DNA of 64,000 nucleotides, taken from Verrucomicrobiaceae bacterium (GTDB lineage: Bacteria; Verrucomicrobiota; Verrucomicrobiia; Verrucomicrobiales; Verrucomicrobiaceae). The notes under the pieces are model-generated. The model was not told the origin of the DNA and ran no database searches. It saw only the letters and a program-made list of their open reading frames with translations. The position numbers were made by a program, and so were the translations under genes. The stretch lies in NCBI GenBank assembly GCA_027490195.1, contig JAIXYN010000085.1, positions 124,001 to 188,000 of the forward strand, read 5' to 3'. This document shows, in pieces, positions 1-9,440 of this stretch. Every line of letters begins with the position of its first letter. The stretch's first letter is position 1.

Positions 1-3000
1 AGCTTCAATTCTTTCGCATCCGACTCCACAGTCAGTGCGCAGTAACCGACGCGATACTCAGGCATCTTGTGCTGCTTGGTACTGGCGGCAGAACCACGAA
101 TGACGATAACTGAAACAAAGACATTGGGGAACTCGTCTTCACCGAGCGGCACTCGGATGATCGGATTTTCGAGCGTGAGTTCCGTCACAAACTGGCGATG
201 CATTTTGTTGCGCTCCACCGTGACGAGCGCGGTGCCTGCGATGGGTGTTTTGACCACGATAACCGCATCTTCACCTGGCTTGAGCGTGGTTTTCTCCGGC
301 TGGAGGTTCATGCGGTTGCCATCCTCCATCGCCCAGGGGAATTCGTTGCCGCCGACAGCGTAGAACGGCATGCGAGAGAGTACCTTGGTGCCTTTGGCAT
401 CCACCGCCTCGGCAGTGACGAAGTAAACGCCGCCGCCTGCGGGAGTGAACGGAATGGTGACCGAGGGAGCCGAGCCCGCAGTGGCGGACTTTAAATCTAA
501 ACTCTGCTTCAACTCCTCACGCAGGATAACCTGATCCTTGGTTGTCGATCCGCCACCAGCGGTTGCGATTTTAAGCGTGTGGTATTCCTGACGCTCCACT
601 TTGAGATCAACGTGCACATTGCCTGCAGCCGGAGCGCCTTTGGAATCAATCGCAACGACTTCAAGCTGCAACGCCTTGCCAGCGGTGCCGAAATACTCAG
701 GACCTTTGAGGCCCAGCAGAAAATTAGCGCCGGGCACTTCAAACTCAGCGGTGGAACTGATGGTCTGCTCGTTGATGTCGGTGACTTCAGCATTCACCCG
801 CACGCGCTGTGGCAGTGCGGCGCGGTCTGGTGGCGGCTGCGGCATTTCGAGCGTGGCGGTGCCGTCGTCTGCCAAGAAGAGATTGCCATTCACGAACCAC
901 TCGTTTTCCACATCGTCATTTTCATGACCGGCGTAGTCGCCATCAGCATCACGATCCTGCGCATAATGCGACCACGAAGGTGCTTCGCCGAAATGATAGC
1001 GGCTGTAGGCCTCCGGCGCTGCGTAATCACGCTGCGAGTTCGCGCTCCACTGCACCTTGGCAACAGAGAGTGCCTTGCCCATGTAGTAGTTCGCACTGAG
1101 AGGCAGGTGGATGCGGTCTGGCTGAAACTTGATTGATTTCGTATCGAGTTTTACCTCAAACGTGTTTGGCTTGTAGTCATCAATTCGGAACGTCATGCCG
1201 CCACCGTCATCGCTCTGACTGTTTTGATTGGCTGCCTTGAGATTGATCGAAAGATCATACCAGCCCGCAGGGCCGGTTGGCAGCACGACATCATCAGCCC
1301 AGGCACCATTCGCAGTGAATGTAACCGGCTTGTCGATCACGATGCGGTAACGCGGATCGCGGATCACGAGACGCCCCTGCGCGGGTGCTTGATCGAGGCT
1401 CAAGTCATCACCAATAAGCAGGCGGGTGTGTGCCTTGAAATGCGCCGTTTCACCAGGCTTGTAGAGCGGGCGGTCAGAAAAAACAAACGTGCGCCGCTGC
1501 GGCTGCCAGACGTTTTCATAGGCCTGCGAGATGTCGTAGGGAATGGCAATGCCGCTATCGCTGCACTCAATAACGGCACAGTCGCCGTTCTTTTCAGCGA
1601 GCACGAACGCAGGCGTGACTCCCGGTGCGGTGGCGATGCCGCTGGCGTCGGTGTCGCCGTATCCGATGAGTTTCAAATCGGTATCGACGAGCGTGAGCCG
1701 CACTCCAGAAACAGGCTTGCCGGTTTCCAGCGAAGTCACGAAAACCATTGTTTCACGGCCATTGCTTTTCTGCATGATGCCCAGATCGGTAAACTGCACC
1801 AGGGTCTGAGTGATGACGCTTTTCTGTGTGAGTCCTGCGGCGGCAGTACCTTCGAGTTCGATGAACAGCGGGGCAGCAGGGAAATCACCAAGCACTTCAC
1901 GCCAGTTCAGTTTCAGGATCTCGCTGTGGTCGAGCGGCTTCGTCACCGGAAAGCTGCGGTCAAACACCTGGGTGCCAGGGTAGGCATCAATGGACTGCAT
2001 CTTGAAGGCGGCTTTTTGTTTATCGTTTCCGTAGTAGGCCGAGCGGTAGGCACGGTACTCATCAAGTGCTTTGAGCAATTCGGGACCATTGAGGCGCTTC
2101 GCCCGCACACGCACCTGGCTCACGTTTGCGGCGCTGAATTCATAATTCGCACCGCCTTTGGCCAACTGCGCATTGATGAAACTCGGCGCAGCCAGATAGG
2201 GTGGGTTTGGGATGAAGGAGACCTCGTTTTTGTAGTTGGCCTGCAACGGCAGATTGTCCCCTGAAGTCATCGCCATATCGACCGTGACGGTGTACTTCTT
2301 GTTTACTTCAAAAGGCCCGCTGAAGCGTAGCGTGCGGCCGAGAATTTCGACCTTGAGCCCGGTGATTGGACCTTCATCCTTGTGAACCACCGATGCCAAT
2401 TTCTGGCCAAGAGAAGCACGGCGAATGGTGACTAAAGGCGCGAGCTTTTGCGCAAAAGCTTCGACCATTTCCTTGGTCATTTCATCCGTTGTCGGCGGCA
2501 GAAGGCGCTTGTTGAAATCGATATCGATATAGTAGTCATTGTCGAACGGTGTGTGTGCCTCGACCTCGCGTACTTCGAACGGCTTGATCTCGCCAAGCTG
2601 AATGTCGTCACCCGTAGCGATTTGATTGATGCCGGAGGTGTTGCTGAGAGTTTCAGCGATAGTAAGACGCCATTTGCCAATGGAGAGCTGTGTTTCAGGC
2701 TCAATGATGATGGCGCTGAGGCGAGCTGCATCATCCCCTACGGAAGGCTTCACCTTGGAGATTTCCTCCGCCCAGGTCGCCTGCGGCTCGGTGCCCATGA
2801 GGGTGAAATCCTTGCCCGTGGCGTGGCGAACTTTGGCAGCGACCGGCTGCGGCGAAGACTCCGAGACAAACTTGATGTGCTTGACGACCTCTGCAGGCGT
2901 CACGCTGTCGTTGAACTCAAAGAGAAAACGAGGGGCGCGATTCTGCGCGTCGTCATCAAACCAGCGTGGATGCTGGTCAATGATGCGAAAGCGGGCGCTT

Positions 3001-3419
3001 TCCACGGAATCGAGTTTCTCAGCCGCGAGGGGTTTACCAGCAAGGTCGGTCAATCCGGTGCGCAGTTTGAACTCATAGCTGGCGGCGAACTTTGGTGCCT
3101 GCGTGAGGTGAAAGTGGCCGCTGCGTGTGCTCGTCCACTCAAACGTGCCGGTCAGTTCCGGGGTGATAACCAGGGGAGAGGTGGCAGCACTTTTGCCGAT
3201 CTGATCCTTCGCCACCATCGGCGTTGGAAATACGACTTCGATGGTCGATTCCGGTGCCAGTTCGGCTGGATTAATGGTGATGTCCGCGTGCAACTCCTGT
3301 GGCGGCGGCGCTTTGGGCGTGGCGCCGGATTTAGCCGGGGCCGCAGGAGAGAGAGCAGTGAAGGCAACAAACGCCAGCGTCATGGCTGGCAGCAGCGCGA
3401 GGCTGAAAGTGGTTTTCAT
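1..3419 (-). CDS. Alpha-2-macroglobulin-like protein, C-terminus outside window
   Basis: An uninterrupted minus-strand frame runs from an ATG at 3419 to the left edge (1139 codons, no stop), so the gene is partial. The first about 26 residues form a signal peptide (MKTTFSLALLPAMTLAF), followed by a proline-rich stretch and Ig-like/MG domains with wording typical of bacterial alpha-2-macroglobulins, for example TFEWTSTRSGHFHLTQ near residue 95 and FVFSDRPLYKPGETAHFKA near residue 645. The family traps or inhibits proteases, usually in the periplasm. The thioester and receptor-binding parts would lie outside the window, so it cannot be said whether a CXEQ thioester is present. Family assignment is from motif recognition; the exact subfamily is uncertain. 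Confidence 0.8.
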   Translation of the reverse strand, partial: MKTTFSLALLPAMTLAFVAFTALSPAAPAKSGATPKAPPPQELHADITINPAELAPESTIEVVFPTPMVAKDQIGKSAATSPLVITPELTGTFEWTSTRSGHFHLTQAPKFAASYEFKLRTGLTDLAGKPLAAEKLDSVESARFRIIDQHPRWFDDDAQNRAPRFLFEFNDSVTPAEVVKHIKFVSESSPQPVAAKVRHATGKDFTLMGTEPQATWAEEISKVKPSVGDDAARLSAIIIEPETQLSIGKWRLTIAETLSNTSGINQIATGDDIQLGEIKPFEVREVEAHTPFDNDYYIDIDFNKRLLPPTTDEMTKEMVEAFAQKLAPLVTIRRASLGQKLASVVHKDEGPITGLKVEILGRTLRFSGPFEVNKKYTVTVDMAMTSGDNLPLQANYKNEVSFIPNPPYLAAPSFINAQLAKGGANYEFSAANVSQVRVRAKRLNGPELLKALDEYRAYRSAYYGNDKQKAAFKMQSIDAYPGTQVFDRSFPVTKPLDHSEILKLNWREVLGDFPAAPLFIELEGTAAAGLTQKSVITQTLVQFTDLGIMQKSNGRETMVFVTSLETGKPVSGVRLTLVDTDLKLIGYGDTDASGIATAPGVTPAFVLAEKNGDCAVIECSDSGIAIPYDISQAYENVWQPQRRTFVFSDRPLYKPGETAHFKAHTRLLIGDDLSLDQAPAQGRLVIRDPRYRIVIDKPVTFTANGAWADDVVLPTGPAGWYDLSINLKAANQNSQSDDGGGMTFRIDDYKPNTFEVKLDTKSIKFQPDRIHLPLSANYYMGKALSVAKVQWSANSQRDYAAPEAYSRYHFGEAPSWSHYAQDRDADGDYAGHENDDVENEWFVNGNLFLADDGTATLEMPQPPPDRAALPQRVRVNAEVTDINEQTISSTAEFEVPGANFLLGLKGPEYFGTAGKALQLEVVAIDSKGAPAAGNVHVDLKVERQEYHTLKIATAGGGSTTKDQVILREELKQSLDLKSATAGSAPSVTIPFTPAGGGVYFVTAEAVDAKGTKVLSRMPFYAVGGNEFPWAMEDGNRMNLQPEKTTLKPGEDAVIVVKTPIAGTALVTVERNKMHRQFVTELTLENPIIRVPLGEDEFPNVFVSVIVIRGSAASTKQHKMPEYRVGYCALTVESDAKELK

Positions 3420-3502
3420 GGCGAACAGTGGGTTCACCCTGAGAGTAGCACGCCACCCGCAGGGGCGAGGAAATTTTTGTAGAGTTTTTGGAAACCTTAC
3501 GC

Positions 3503-4645
3503 TCAGATCGACGCTGCCGCTGTGCGCCGCGCCCAGGCATCCGCCTCAATAAGTGCCTCGAGTTTGGGATGCTCAACCACCTGATGCGCGTTCATCACAC
3601 GCTCCACCGTCTGCCAGATGCCGGGGAACGAAATCTTGCCATTCAAGAAGGCATCTACGGCCACTTCATTTGCAGCGTTGAGGACCGCAGGCAAAGTGCC
3701 TCCCACGGTCCCAGCGTGGCGCGCGAGATTAAGCGCCGGGAAATCATGCACGCGCGGGGCTTCGAAATGCAAGGCGCCAACCTTGGCAAAATCGAGCGGC
3801 TTGAGATTGTTCGTCACGCGGTCAGGCCAGGTCACTGCATATTGGATCGGGAAGCACATGTCGCTGTGGCTGAGCTGGGCGATGACGCTGTGATCGGCAA
3901 ATTCGACCATGCTGTGGACGATGCTCTGTGGGTGCACGACGACCTCGATCTTGTCCATCGGCACGTCGAAGAGCCACTTGGCCTCGATCATTTCGAGGCC
4001 CTTGTTGAAAAGGGTGGCGCTGTCGATGGTGATCTTGCGGCCCATGGTCCAGGTGGGGTGCTTTAGCGCCTGAGCGAGGGTAACGCCAGGCAGTTGATCC
4101 GCAGGCAGCGTGCGGAAGGGGCCGCCGCTGGCGGTGAGCAGAATACGCTGAACGCTGCTGTGCCGGTGGCCTTCGAGGCACTGGAAGATGGCGTTGTGCT
4201 CGCTGTCCACAGGCAGGATGTTCACGCCTTTGCGCTTGGCTGCCTCGGTGACAGCCTCACCGGCCATGACAAGAATCTCCTTACTGGCCACAGCGAGGTG
4301 CATGCCGCGCTCAATGGCAGCAAGCGCTGGGGCGAGGCCTGCGGTACCGACGATGGCGACGAGCACCATGTCGGCATCGGATTCGTTCACGAGATCGACC
4401 AGCCCCTGCGTGCCCGTGTGCACCACGACATCCGCAGGCAACAGCGCGCGCGCTTTTCCCGCAGCCACGGCATCGGTCAGCGCCACCTGCTTCACGCGAG
4501 TCTCGCGGACCTGCTCTGCAAGTGCTTCGACACTGCAGTTCGCAGCCAGACCGACGATCTGCATGCGCTCGGGAATGTCGCGTGCAACTTTGAGGGCACT
4601 GGTGCCAATGGAGCCTGTGGAGCCGAGGAGGAGAACTTTGCGCAT
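3503..4645 (-). CDS. dxr: 1-deoxy-D-xylulose 5-phosphate reductoisomerase
   Basis: 380 residues, the usual Dxr length. It catalyses the NADPH-dependent conversion of DXP to MEP in the cytoplasmic non-mevalonate isoprenoid pathway. The N-terminus MRKVLLLGSTGSIGTSAL is the NADPH-binding loop; ASKEILVMAGEAV, VDSEHNAIFQCLEG and KITIDSATLFNKGLEMIEA carry the metal and substrate contacts. The frame is open 30 codons further upstream, but the ATG at 4645 places the Rossmann motif at residue 8 as in relatives and leaves 19 bases to cdsA. It follows cdsA on the same strand, a common neighbourhood, so the two are probably cotranscribed. Confidence 0.95.
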   Translation of the reverse strand: MRKVLLLGSTGSIGTSALKVARDIPERMQIVGLAANCSVEALAEQVRETRVKQVALTDAVAAGKARALLPADVVVHTGTQGLVDLVNESDADMVLVAIVGTAGLAPALAAIERGMHLAVASKEILVMAGEAVTEAAKRKGVNILPVDSEHNAIFQCLEGHRHSSVQRILLTASGGPFRTLPADQLPGVTLAQALKHPTWTMGRKITIDSATLFNKGLEMIEAKWLFDVPMDKIEVVVHPQSIVHSMVEFADHSVIAQLSHSDMCFPIQYAVTWPDRVTNNLKPLDFAKVGALHFEAPRVHDFPALNLARHAGTVGGTLPAVLNAANEVAVDAFLNGKISFPGIWQTVERVMNAHQVVEHPKLEALIEADAWARRTAAASI

Positions 4646-4664
4646 CACGAAGGCTTGCTTTGGC

Positions 4665-5570
4665 TTATCGTGCGATGGCGGACAAGTAAAAATAAAACAC
4701 CGGCGCGGTGAAGAGCAGGCTGTCGGTAAGATCAAGGATGCCGCCGATACCGGGGAGCGCCTGGCCGCTGTCCTTGATGGCGACGCAGCGCTTGAGCACA
4801 GATTCAGCCAGATCCCCTGTGACAGCCGTCGCGCAGAGCACCGGGGCGAGAATCATACCATGCATCCAGGTGAGAGGAGTGAGCTTTTCGGGAATGGTGG
4901 CCAGTAGCACCGCAGCGGCCCCAAAGGAACCGATGAAAGCCCCCACAAAGCCTTCCCACGATTTCGCGGGGCTGATGTGCGGGATCATTTTGTGCTTCCC
5001 GAACAGCACGCCCACCACGTAAGCCCCCATGTCACTGAACTTGGTGACCATGATGAGGAATAGCACGAGGAAGATGTCAGTGATGCCCTTGCCATCCCCA
5101 TGGAAATACATGAGCCGCACCATGAAGCCGAAGAAGATGACGGTGTAAACGGTGCCAAAGACGGTGTTGAAGATGCGCTGCAGCGTGGACGCGCCTTCGA
5201 GCTGATGGCGGTAGCAGAGAATGAAGGAGCCATGCACACTGGCGGTGAGCGCCGCGAGATCGAACTCCATGGGCGGTGCCTTGTGACGCGTCGTCGTGTA
5301 CCAGATCACCACGCCCCAGTAGGTGATGCAGATGATGAAGCCGAGCGCGTTGAAGGAGCGCGCATGCGGGTCATTGCGCAACAGCCGAAAATACTCGACG
5401 GCACCCGCAACACCAAAAAATCCGGTGATCGCAATGATCAGCCAGGTGTTCTGCCATTCCAGGAAGGCCACTGCAAGCAGTGACCAAAGCAGCAGGGTGC
5501 TGAACAAACGGGACGCAAAAACGCGACGCTTGCTGGGCGCGGTGGTCGGCGTGGCGGCGGTTTCGGACAT
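4665..5570 (-). CDS. cdsA: Phosphatidate cytidylyltransferase
   Basis: 301 residues with multiple hydrophobic segments. CdsA makes CDP-diacylglycerol from CTP and phosphatidate in the inner membrane, the branch point for phospholipids. The C-terminal signature is clear: LKRCVAIKDSGQALPGIGG followed by ILDLTDSLLFTAP, matching the family S-x(2)-KR-x(4)-KD-x(2)-PGHGG-x(2)-DR-x-D pattern, with His replaced by Ile in the PGHGG part and Arg by Leu before TDS. The ATG at 5570 (MSETAATPTT) is chosen; an upstream in-frame start would add 17 unlikely residues. It lies 19 bases upstream of dxr. Confidence 0.92.
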   Translation of the reverse strand: MSETAATPTTAPSKRRVFASRLFSTLLLWSLLAVAFLEWQNTWLIIAITGFFGVAGAVEYFRLLRNDPHARSFNALGFIICITYWGVVIWYTTTRHKAPPMEFDLAALTASVHGSFILCYRHQLEGASTLQRIFNTVFGTVYTVIFFGFMVRLMYFHGDGKGITDIFLVLFLIMVTKFSDMGAYVVGVLFGKHKMIPHISPAKSWEGFVGAFIGSFGAAAVLLATIPEKLTPLTWMHGMILAPVLCATAVTGDLAESVLKRCVAIKDSGQALPGIGGILDLTDSLLFTAPVFYFYLSAIAR

Positions 5571-5780
5571 ACGGCAGGTTGGGGGTGCGCCATTTAGAGC
5601 CCATCCCGAAGGCGAGAGCAATGCGATTTCGCATTTGGCCTTCCTTCATGCCACGTTATTTCAAATCACAAGGCTGCCTACGTCATCCAATCTGGCCAGA
5701 AATAGCGCCAAATTTGACATGTGCGTTGACCATTTTCAAAGCCGTCCATCCAAGTACGGGTCGAAAATCTGGCCGGCAGA

Positions 5781-6770
5781 TCACAGCCCGCCTGCAAATA
5801 ACCTACGCAATTCGTGCAGCCCCTGCCCTTCGGCACAGACTTCGGTCAGATTCGAGACAGCGGCCGGGATGTGCTGCTCATAGTGTGGTTTGCCGAGATT
5901 ACGGCTCAAATTGGCATAAGCCCCAAGCGCCTGCATGAGCCGCTGGGCGGCGCAGAGGTAAAACACTTCGCTCACGTCACTCATTGCTAGGCCGCGGTGC
6001 TCGGCATAATAGCTCAGCAGGCAGTCGCGCTCCAATTTCGTGAGGTTTACATAAGGATCGTAGAGTAGCGAGGCGAGGTCGTATTCGGCGAGTCCGAGGC
6101 GCAGGCCTTGGTAATCGACCAGCCAAGCCTCCTCACCGCGAATGAGCACGTTTTGGCTTTGAAAATCCCGATGCACCAGACAGCGCTGGATTCGGGCTAG
6201 GCGACGGCGGAGCTGCCTGAGCGTCTCATGCGCAGCATTGAACTCGGCGTTGGAAACATCGCGTCCCAGGTACCCGCGCACATAATGTTCGAGGAAGTAG
6301 CCCTGCTCCCACTCATAGAGTGCCTCATCAAAGCCGGGTTCGAGTTCATCACAGTCAGCCTGCGACAGAGTTTTTTCGCCAACCCCATGAAACTTGGCCG
6401 CTTCACGCAGGGTGGCTTGATACAGCGGGAGGCGCCGGTCCCAGGGCTGGTCGTTGAAGGACTGCAGGTCGATGCGCCCCAGGTCCTCCAGCCATACGCA
6501 CAGGCGCTGCTCATCGAAGGCATAAACTTGCGGCACGTGCGCGCCGATTTTCTTCAGCCGATAGGTGGCGGGAACGAACTTCGGATTGTCCCGACGCGCC
6601 AGAGTGTAAACCATGAGGATCATCGGCGCGCGATCCCCCTGCCAGTTCAGGCGGTAGAAATGGCGGTCAGAGGCCCCTTTGAGGATCACCTCAACTTCGC
6701 ACGGTGTGCCGTTCAGTTCAGGGAACTGTTCGCGGGTGAAGATGAGCAAAGCCTCGTGTTCGGGGAGCAT
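5781..6770 (-). CDS. AmgK-like aminoglycoside-phosphotransferase-fold sugar kinase
   Basis: 329 residues. Kinase-fold motifs are visible: the Brenner loop LVHRDFQSQNVLIR around residue 200 and the metal-binding WLVDYQGLRLG about 15 residues later, with the lipid/sugar-binding C-terminal half after it. The family includes AmgK, the anomeric kinase for MurNAc/GlcNAc that works with MurU in peptidoglycan recycling. The adjacent upstream gene is a sugar-nucleotide transferase, which supports that role. The start at 6770 is preferred over one at 6815 because the extra bases overlap a TTCGTCATTC-type intergenic repeat. Substrate is inferred from context. Confidence 0.8.
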   Translation of the reverse strand: MLPEHEALLIFTREQFPELNGTPCEVEVILKGASDRHFYRLNWQGDRAPMILMVYTLARRDNPKFVPATYRLKKIGAHVPQVYAFDEQRLCVWLEDLGRIDLQSFNDQPWDRRLPLYQATLREAAKFHGVGEKTLSQADCDELEPGFDEALYEWEQGYFLEHYVRGYLGRDVSNAEFNAAHETLRQLRRRLARIQRCLVHRDFQSQNVLIRGEEAWLVDYQGLRLGLAEYDLASLLYDPYVNLTKLERDCLLSYYAEHRGLAMSDVSEVFYLCAAQRLMQALGAYANLSRNLGKPHYEQHIPAAVSNLTEVCAEGQGLHELRRLFAGGL

Positions 6771-6832
6771 GGTTGGGAAATATAGAATGACGAATGCGAA
6801 ACGACGTATGTCCAACGCTAACCCACGACTGC

Positions 6833-7762
6833 CTAAAAATCGATGTCTTCAGCACTCCCCGCCGCTCTGATGCCGCTGCGGACTATGCAGCGCTTCAGCA
6901 CCGAACCGGCCTGCACCCGGCCGCCGGGCCAGACGATACTATCCTCCATCTGTACTCCAGCTTCTATCACAGCACCGGCACCGATGACATTGATGCCGCG
7001 CAAAACGGCCCCGGCCTCGATGTGCGCCGCTGGATCGATCGCCGGGCCATACATGCCGTTCAGAGCCGAATGCGCCGATAAATAGGCCGTGCGGCTGCCC
7101 AGATCCCACCAACTGCCTTCATCAATCACCACAGCCCCGAGCTTTGCCCCGGCGCGGATCATATTGAGAAAGATGGGAATGACGGACTCGACCTTGCCAG
7201 GAGTGATCCACTCATGAATGGCCGGATCACAGGCGTAGATGCCGGTGAAGAGGTATTTCCCCTCGTCACCCGTGCCGAGTTTGTTGCGGATGTCGGTGAC
7301 CAGACCCCGCCGGGGATCAAAAGCGATGTGCAAGGACGGCCCATGGCTTCGAAGGACCAGGGTGACAAGGTTGCCGTTTTCACGATGCTCAGTGAGCAGC
7401 GGCTTCAGCGGCAGGTCGGTCAGGATGTCTCCGTTGTAGACGAGGAATGGCTCGTTTCCGAGCAGATCACGCACATTGGCAATCCCGCCGGCGGTTTCGA
7501 GGCGCACCGGGCTCTCATTACGGAACTGGATTGGCGTGCCCTTGTAATTTTGATCGGGAAAGGCCTCAGCATAGGCTTCAGGGATATGGTGCGTGTTTAC
7601 CACCAGACGCGACACGCCAGCCGCCATCAGGTGATCAAACGCATAGGTGATCAGCGGCCTGTGAAACACCGGTACGAGCGGCTTCGGAAGCTGCTCCGTC
7701 AACGGTTTAAGCCTCTCTCCAATTCCTGCTCCCAATACAAATGCCTGTTTCACGCGCGGCAT
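6833..7762 (-). CDS. MurU-like sugar-phosphate nucleotidyltransferase with beta-helix tail
   Basis: 309 residues. The N-terminus FVLGAGIGERLKPLTEQLPKPLVPV is the NTP-transferase pyrophosphorylase signature, and NGDILTD near residue 113 carries the metal-binding Asp. MurU (UDP-MurNAc formation) is about 220 residues; this protein has an extra C-terminal hexapeptide-repeat region (EAGAVLRGINVIGAGAVI onward), as in GDP-mannose or glucose-1-phosphate pyrophosphorylases. Its neighbour is an AmgK-like kinase 62 bases downstream, which favours MurNAc recycling, but a different NDP-sugar product is possible. Confidence 0.8.
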   Translation of the reverse strand: MPRVKQAFVLGAGIGERLKPLTEQLPKPLVPVFHRPLITYAFDHLMAAGVSRLVVNTHHIPEAYAEAFPDQNYKGTPIQFRNESPVRLETAGGIANVRDLLGNEPFLVYNGDILTDLPLKPLLTEHRENGNLVTLVLRSHGPSLHIAFDPRRGLVTDIRNKLGTGDEGKYLFTGIYACDPAIHEWITPGKVESVIPIFLNMIRAGAKLGAVVIDEGSWWDLGSRTAYLSAHSALNGMYGPAIDPAAHIEAGAVLRGINVIGAGAVIEAGVQMEDSIVWPGGRVQAGSVLKRCIVRSGIRAAGSAEDIDF

Positions 7763-7807
7763 TTACGCGGACAGGATGGCGGCGCAAACGGAAGTTGCCC
7801 CAGCAGA

Positions 7808-8548
7808 TCAAGCTGCCCGCTTCTTGCGCAGCCAAGTGACGAGCACCACAATGCCCGCCACGGCAATCACCGTCGGCAGCATGTACCCTCCGCCAGATCC
7901 AGTTCCACACAGCTCACATTCGCCCTCAAGGCTGTCCGGCATCGCACCTGCGGCCTGCTGAGATTCCGCCGTGATGGGCGGCGGTGCCTTCGTGCGCGGC
8001 GTGAAAGTTTTCAAATCCAGCACGTAGCTTGTTTCACCGGGAAAGAGGATCTGATAGCGCTCCACTTTCTTGCCGAGGGCGGTGTTGTGGTATAGCACGC
8101 TCAGTGTTCCAGTTGGCAGGGCCTTGATCGAGTAGCCCGTGCTCTCGGCAGGAAGCTTTGTGCGCCAGGTGCCCGTGAGCATGACCGGGTCTTCTGGAAG
8201 TTTCAGCGGGGCGTTCTCTGCCGCAGTAAACTCCCAGGCGAGGTCGGGCTTCACCTCCGTCACGGGATCGAGGATGACCTCAACCGCCTTTTGCACATAT
8301 TCATGGGCCTGGGCCTTGAGTTTTTGCTTCTGCTCCGCTGGCGTGACACCCAAGTCGGCATTGGTGAGGTAAGGCGCCACATTGGGGTCCGGCTGGAAAC
8401 TGCGCGGATCAATCTCAACCTGGAGCATCCATTCCCCGTTTTGCTCAAAGTGGGCCCTAACCGCCACATCCGGCAGCGGATGCGCTTGGATTGGGGCTAC
8501 GAACGCCAAAAGGGCGAGCATGAAAAGGTTGGTTGCCGTGTTGTTCAT
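7808..8548 (-). CDS. Exported protein with C-terminal membrane anchor, unknown function
   Basis: 246 residues; not recognised. The ATG at 8548 (MNNTATNLFMLALLAF) gives a clear signal peptide ending near QAHPLP; an open extension upstream adds non-signal residues and is rejected. The mature part looks beta-rich (about 160 residues), followed by a short CELCGTGSGGG cysteine/glycine linker and one membrane segment (LPTVIAVAGIVVLVTWL) with a basic tail KKRAA. The layout, exported domain plus C-terminal helix and positive tail, resembles sorted or membrane-tethered surface proteins. It ends 45 bases before the MurU-like gene on the same strand. Confidence 0.7.
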   Translation of the reverse strand: MNNTATNLFMLALLAFVAPIQAHPLPDVAVRAHFEQNGEWMLQVEIDPRSFQPDPNVAPYLTNADLGVTPAEQKQKLKAQAHEYVQKAVEVILDPVTEVKPDLAWEFTAAENAPLKLPEDPVMLTGTWRTKLPAESTGYSIKALPTGTLSVLYHNTALGKKVERYQILFPGETSYVLDLKTFTPRTKAPPPITAESQQAAGAMPDSLEGECELCGTGSGGGYMLPTVIAVAGIVVLVTWLRKKRAA

Positions 8549-8700
8549 CCGGCCAGACTGGCACATGCCAGAGGCCTGTGACGAGCTTTTTTCAAAAACC
8601 CCACATTTTTTGATTGTCAGGGGGGGCGGGGCTCGTTTTGAATAGGCGTAACTCCGCTCGGTCACTTCCTGACGGAAAGCTAACCAAACTCAAACTCAAT

Positions 8701-8955
8701 ATGAAATCCATCCTCACCACCCTCGCCGTTCTCGGCCTCTCCGTGTCCGCTTTCGCAGGCTGCGGCAAAATCGACACCACCAGCGGCAAGCTCAAGTCCG
8801 TTGACGCTGACTCCAAGTCCATCGTGATCGAATCCGGCGGCAAAGACGTCAAACTGACCCTGACAGCCGCCGTCACCGGCGCTGACAAGCTCGTCGGCAA
8901 GAAAGTGACCGCCACCAGCTCCCACAAGAAGGTGGAATCCCTCAAGGAAGGCTGA
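8701..8955 (+). CDS. Small exported protein
   Basis: 84 residues from the ATG at 8701. The N-terminus MKSILTTLAVLGLSVSAFA is a signal peptide; the mature part begins GCGKIDTTSGKLKSVDADSK and resembles small OB- or copper-binding-like beta proteins (KSIVIESGGKDVKL), but no family is assigned. The frame is also open upstream to 8614, which would add 29 non-signal residues. A strong intrinsic terminator follows at once, so it is a single-gene transcript. Confidence 0.7.
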   Translation: MKSILTTLAVLGLSVSAFAGCGKIDTTSGKLKSVDADSKSIVIESGGKDVKLTLTAAVTGADKLVGKKVTATSSHKKVESLKEG

Positions 8956-8987
8956 TCTCATTTTGAGGTGATCATTTCACCCGCGAA

Positions 8988-9016
8988 GCCCGGAAGAGAA
9001 CCTTCCGGGCTTTTTC
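8988..9016 (+). terminator. Intrinsic terminator after the small exported protein
   Basis: A perfect 9-bp stem, GCCCGGAAG with CTTCCGGGC, has a 5-base loop and is followed by five T residues. It sits 32 bases after the stop codon. Confidence 0.88.
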
Positions 9017-9073
9017 ATGTCTGCGTTCTGAGCCTCGGATTGACCGAATTTTCATTTATTCTTGAGATTGCCT

Positions 9074-9093
9074 GAAATAACATGTTTTATTTC
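9074..9093. promoter_or_regulatory. Imperfect palindrome upstream of Cys-rich lipoprotein
   Basis: The 20-base element starts GAAATAACAT and ends GTTTTATTTC; outer 7 of 10 positions are symmetric. It lies about 70 bases before the lipoprotein ATG, where an operator would be expected. A site for the adjacent Rrf2-type regulator is possible but not shown by sequence identity with the palindrome at 9441. Confidence 0.3.
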
Positions 9094-9160
9094 CACTCTT
9101 ATAGACTGTGCATAGGCTATCCAGCCTCTGCCAGTCTCAAGACATCCACACCACATCCTC

Positions 9161-9334
9161 ATGAAATCGCTTCTTACCCTTGCCCTTGTCTCCACGAGCC
9201 TCCTGCTTAGCAGCTGCGCCAACGGCCATTGTATCTTCGCAAAGAAGAAAGACACTTGCACATCCTGCTGCAGTGCTCCTGCCGCCAAGACCACCACCAG
9301 CGCCTGCTGCGCCACCCCGGCCAAGAAGAAGTAA
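9161..9334 (+). CDS. Small cysteine-rich lipoprotein
   Basis: 57 residues. MKSLLTLALVSTSLLLSSC is a lipoprotein signal with the lipobox LLSSC. The mature peptide is short and carries six further cysteines after the lipid Cys (in NGHC, DTC, SCC and SACC contexts) among lysine- and alanine-rich residues, which suggests metal or redox chemistry at the membrane surface. No family is recognised. It is followed by a strong terminator and lies just upstream of an NsrR-like regulator. Confidence 0.75.
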   Translation: MKSLLTLALVSTSLLLSSCANGHCIFAKKKDTCTSCCSAPAAKTTTSACCATPAKKK

Positions 9335-9357
9335 TTTCCGGCAGATCCTGTCTCGAA

Positions 9358-9385
9358 GCCCGGAGACGCGTCTCCGGGCTTTTTT
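9358..9385 (+). terminator. Intrinsic terminator after the Cys-rich lipoprotein
   Basis: Stem GCCCGGAGA with TCTCCGGGC, 4-base loop CGCG, then six T residues, 23 bases after the stop codon. Confidence 0.9.
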
Positions 9386-9440
9386 ATGCCTGCATTACGC
9401 CGATCTTGCCCGTCAATGTGCCACACTTGGCGCATCTTGT

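Noticed and set aside
1224-3482. Long plus-strand open frames over the macroglobulin gene
   Set aside because: The minus strand carries a continuous 1139-codon frame with a signal peptide and family motifs; the plus-strand translations are low-sense antisense shadows.
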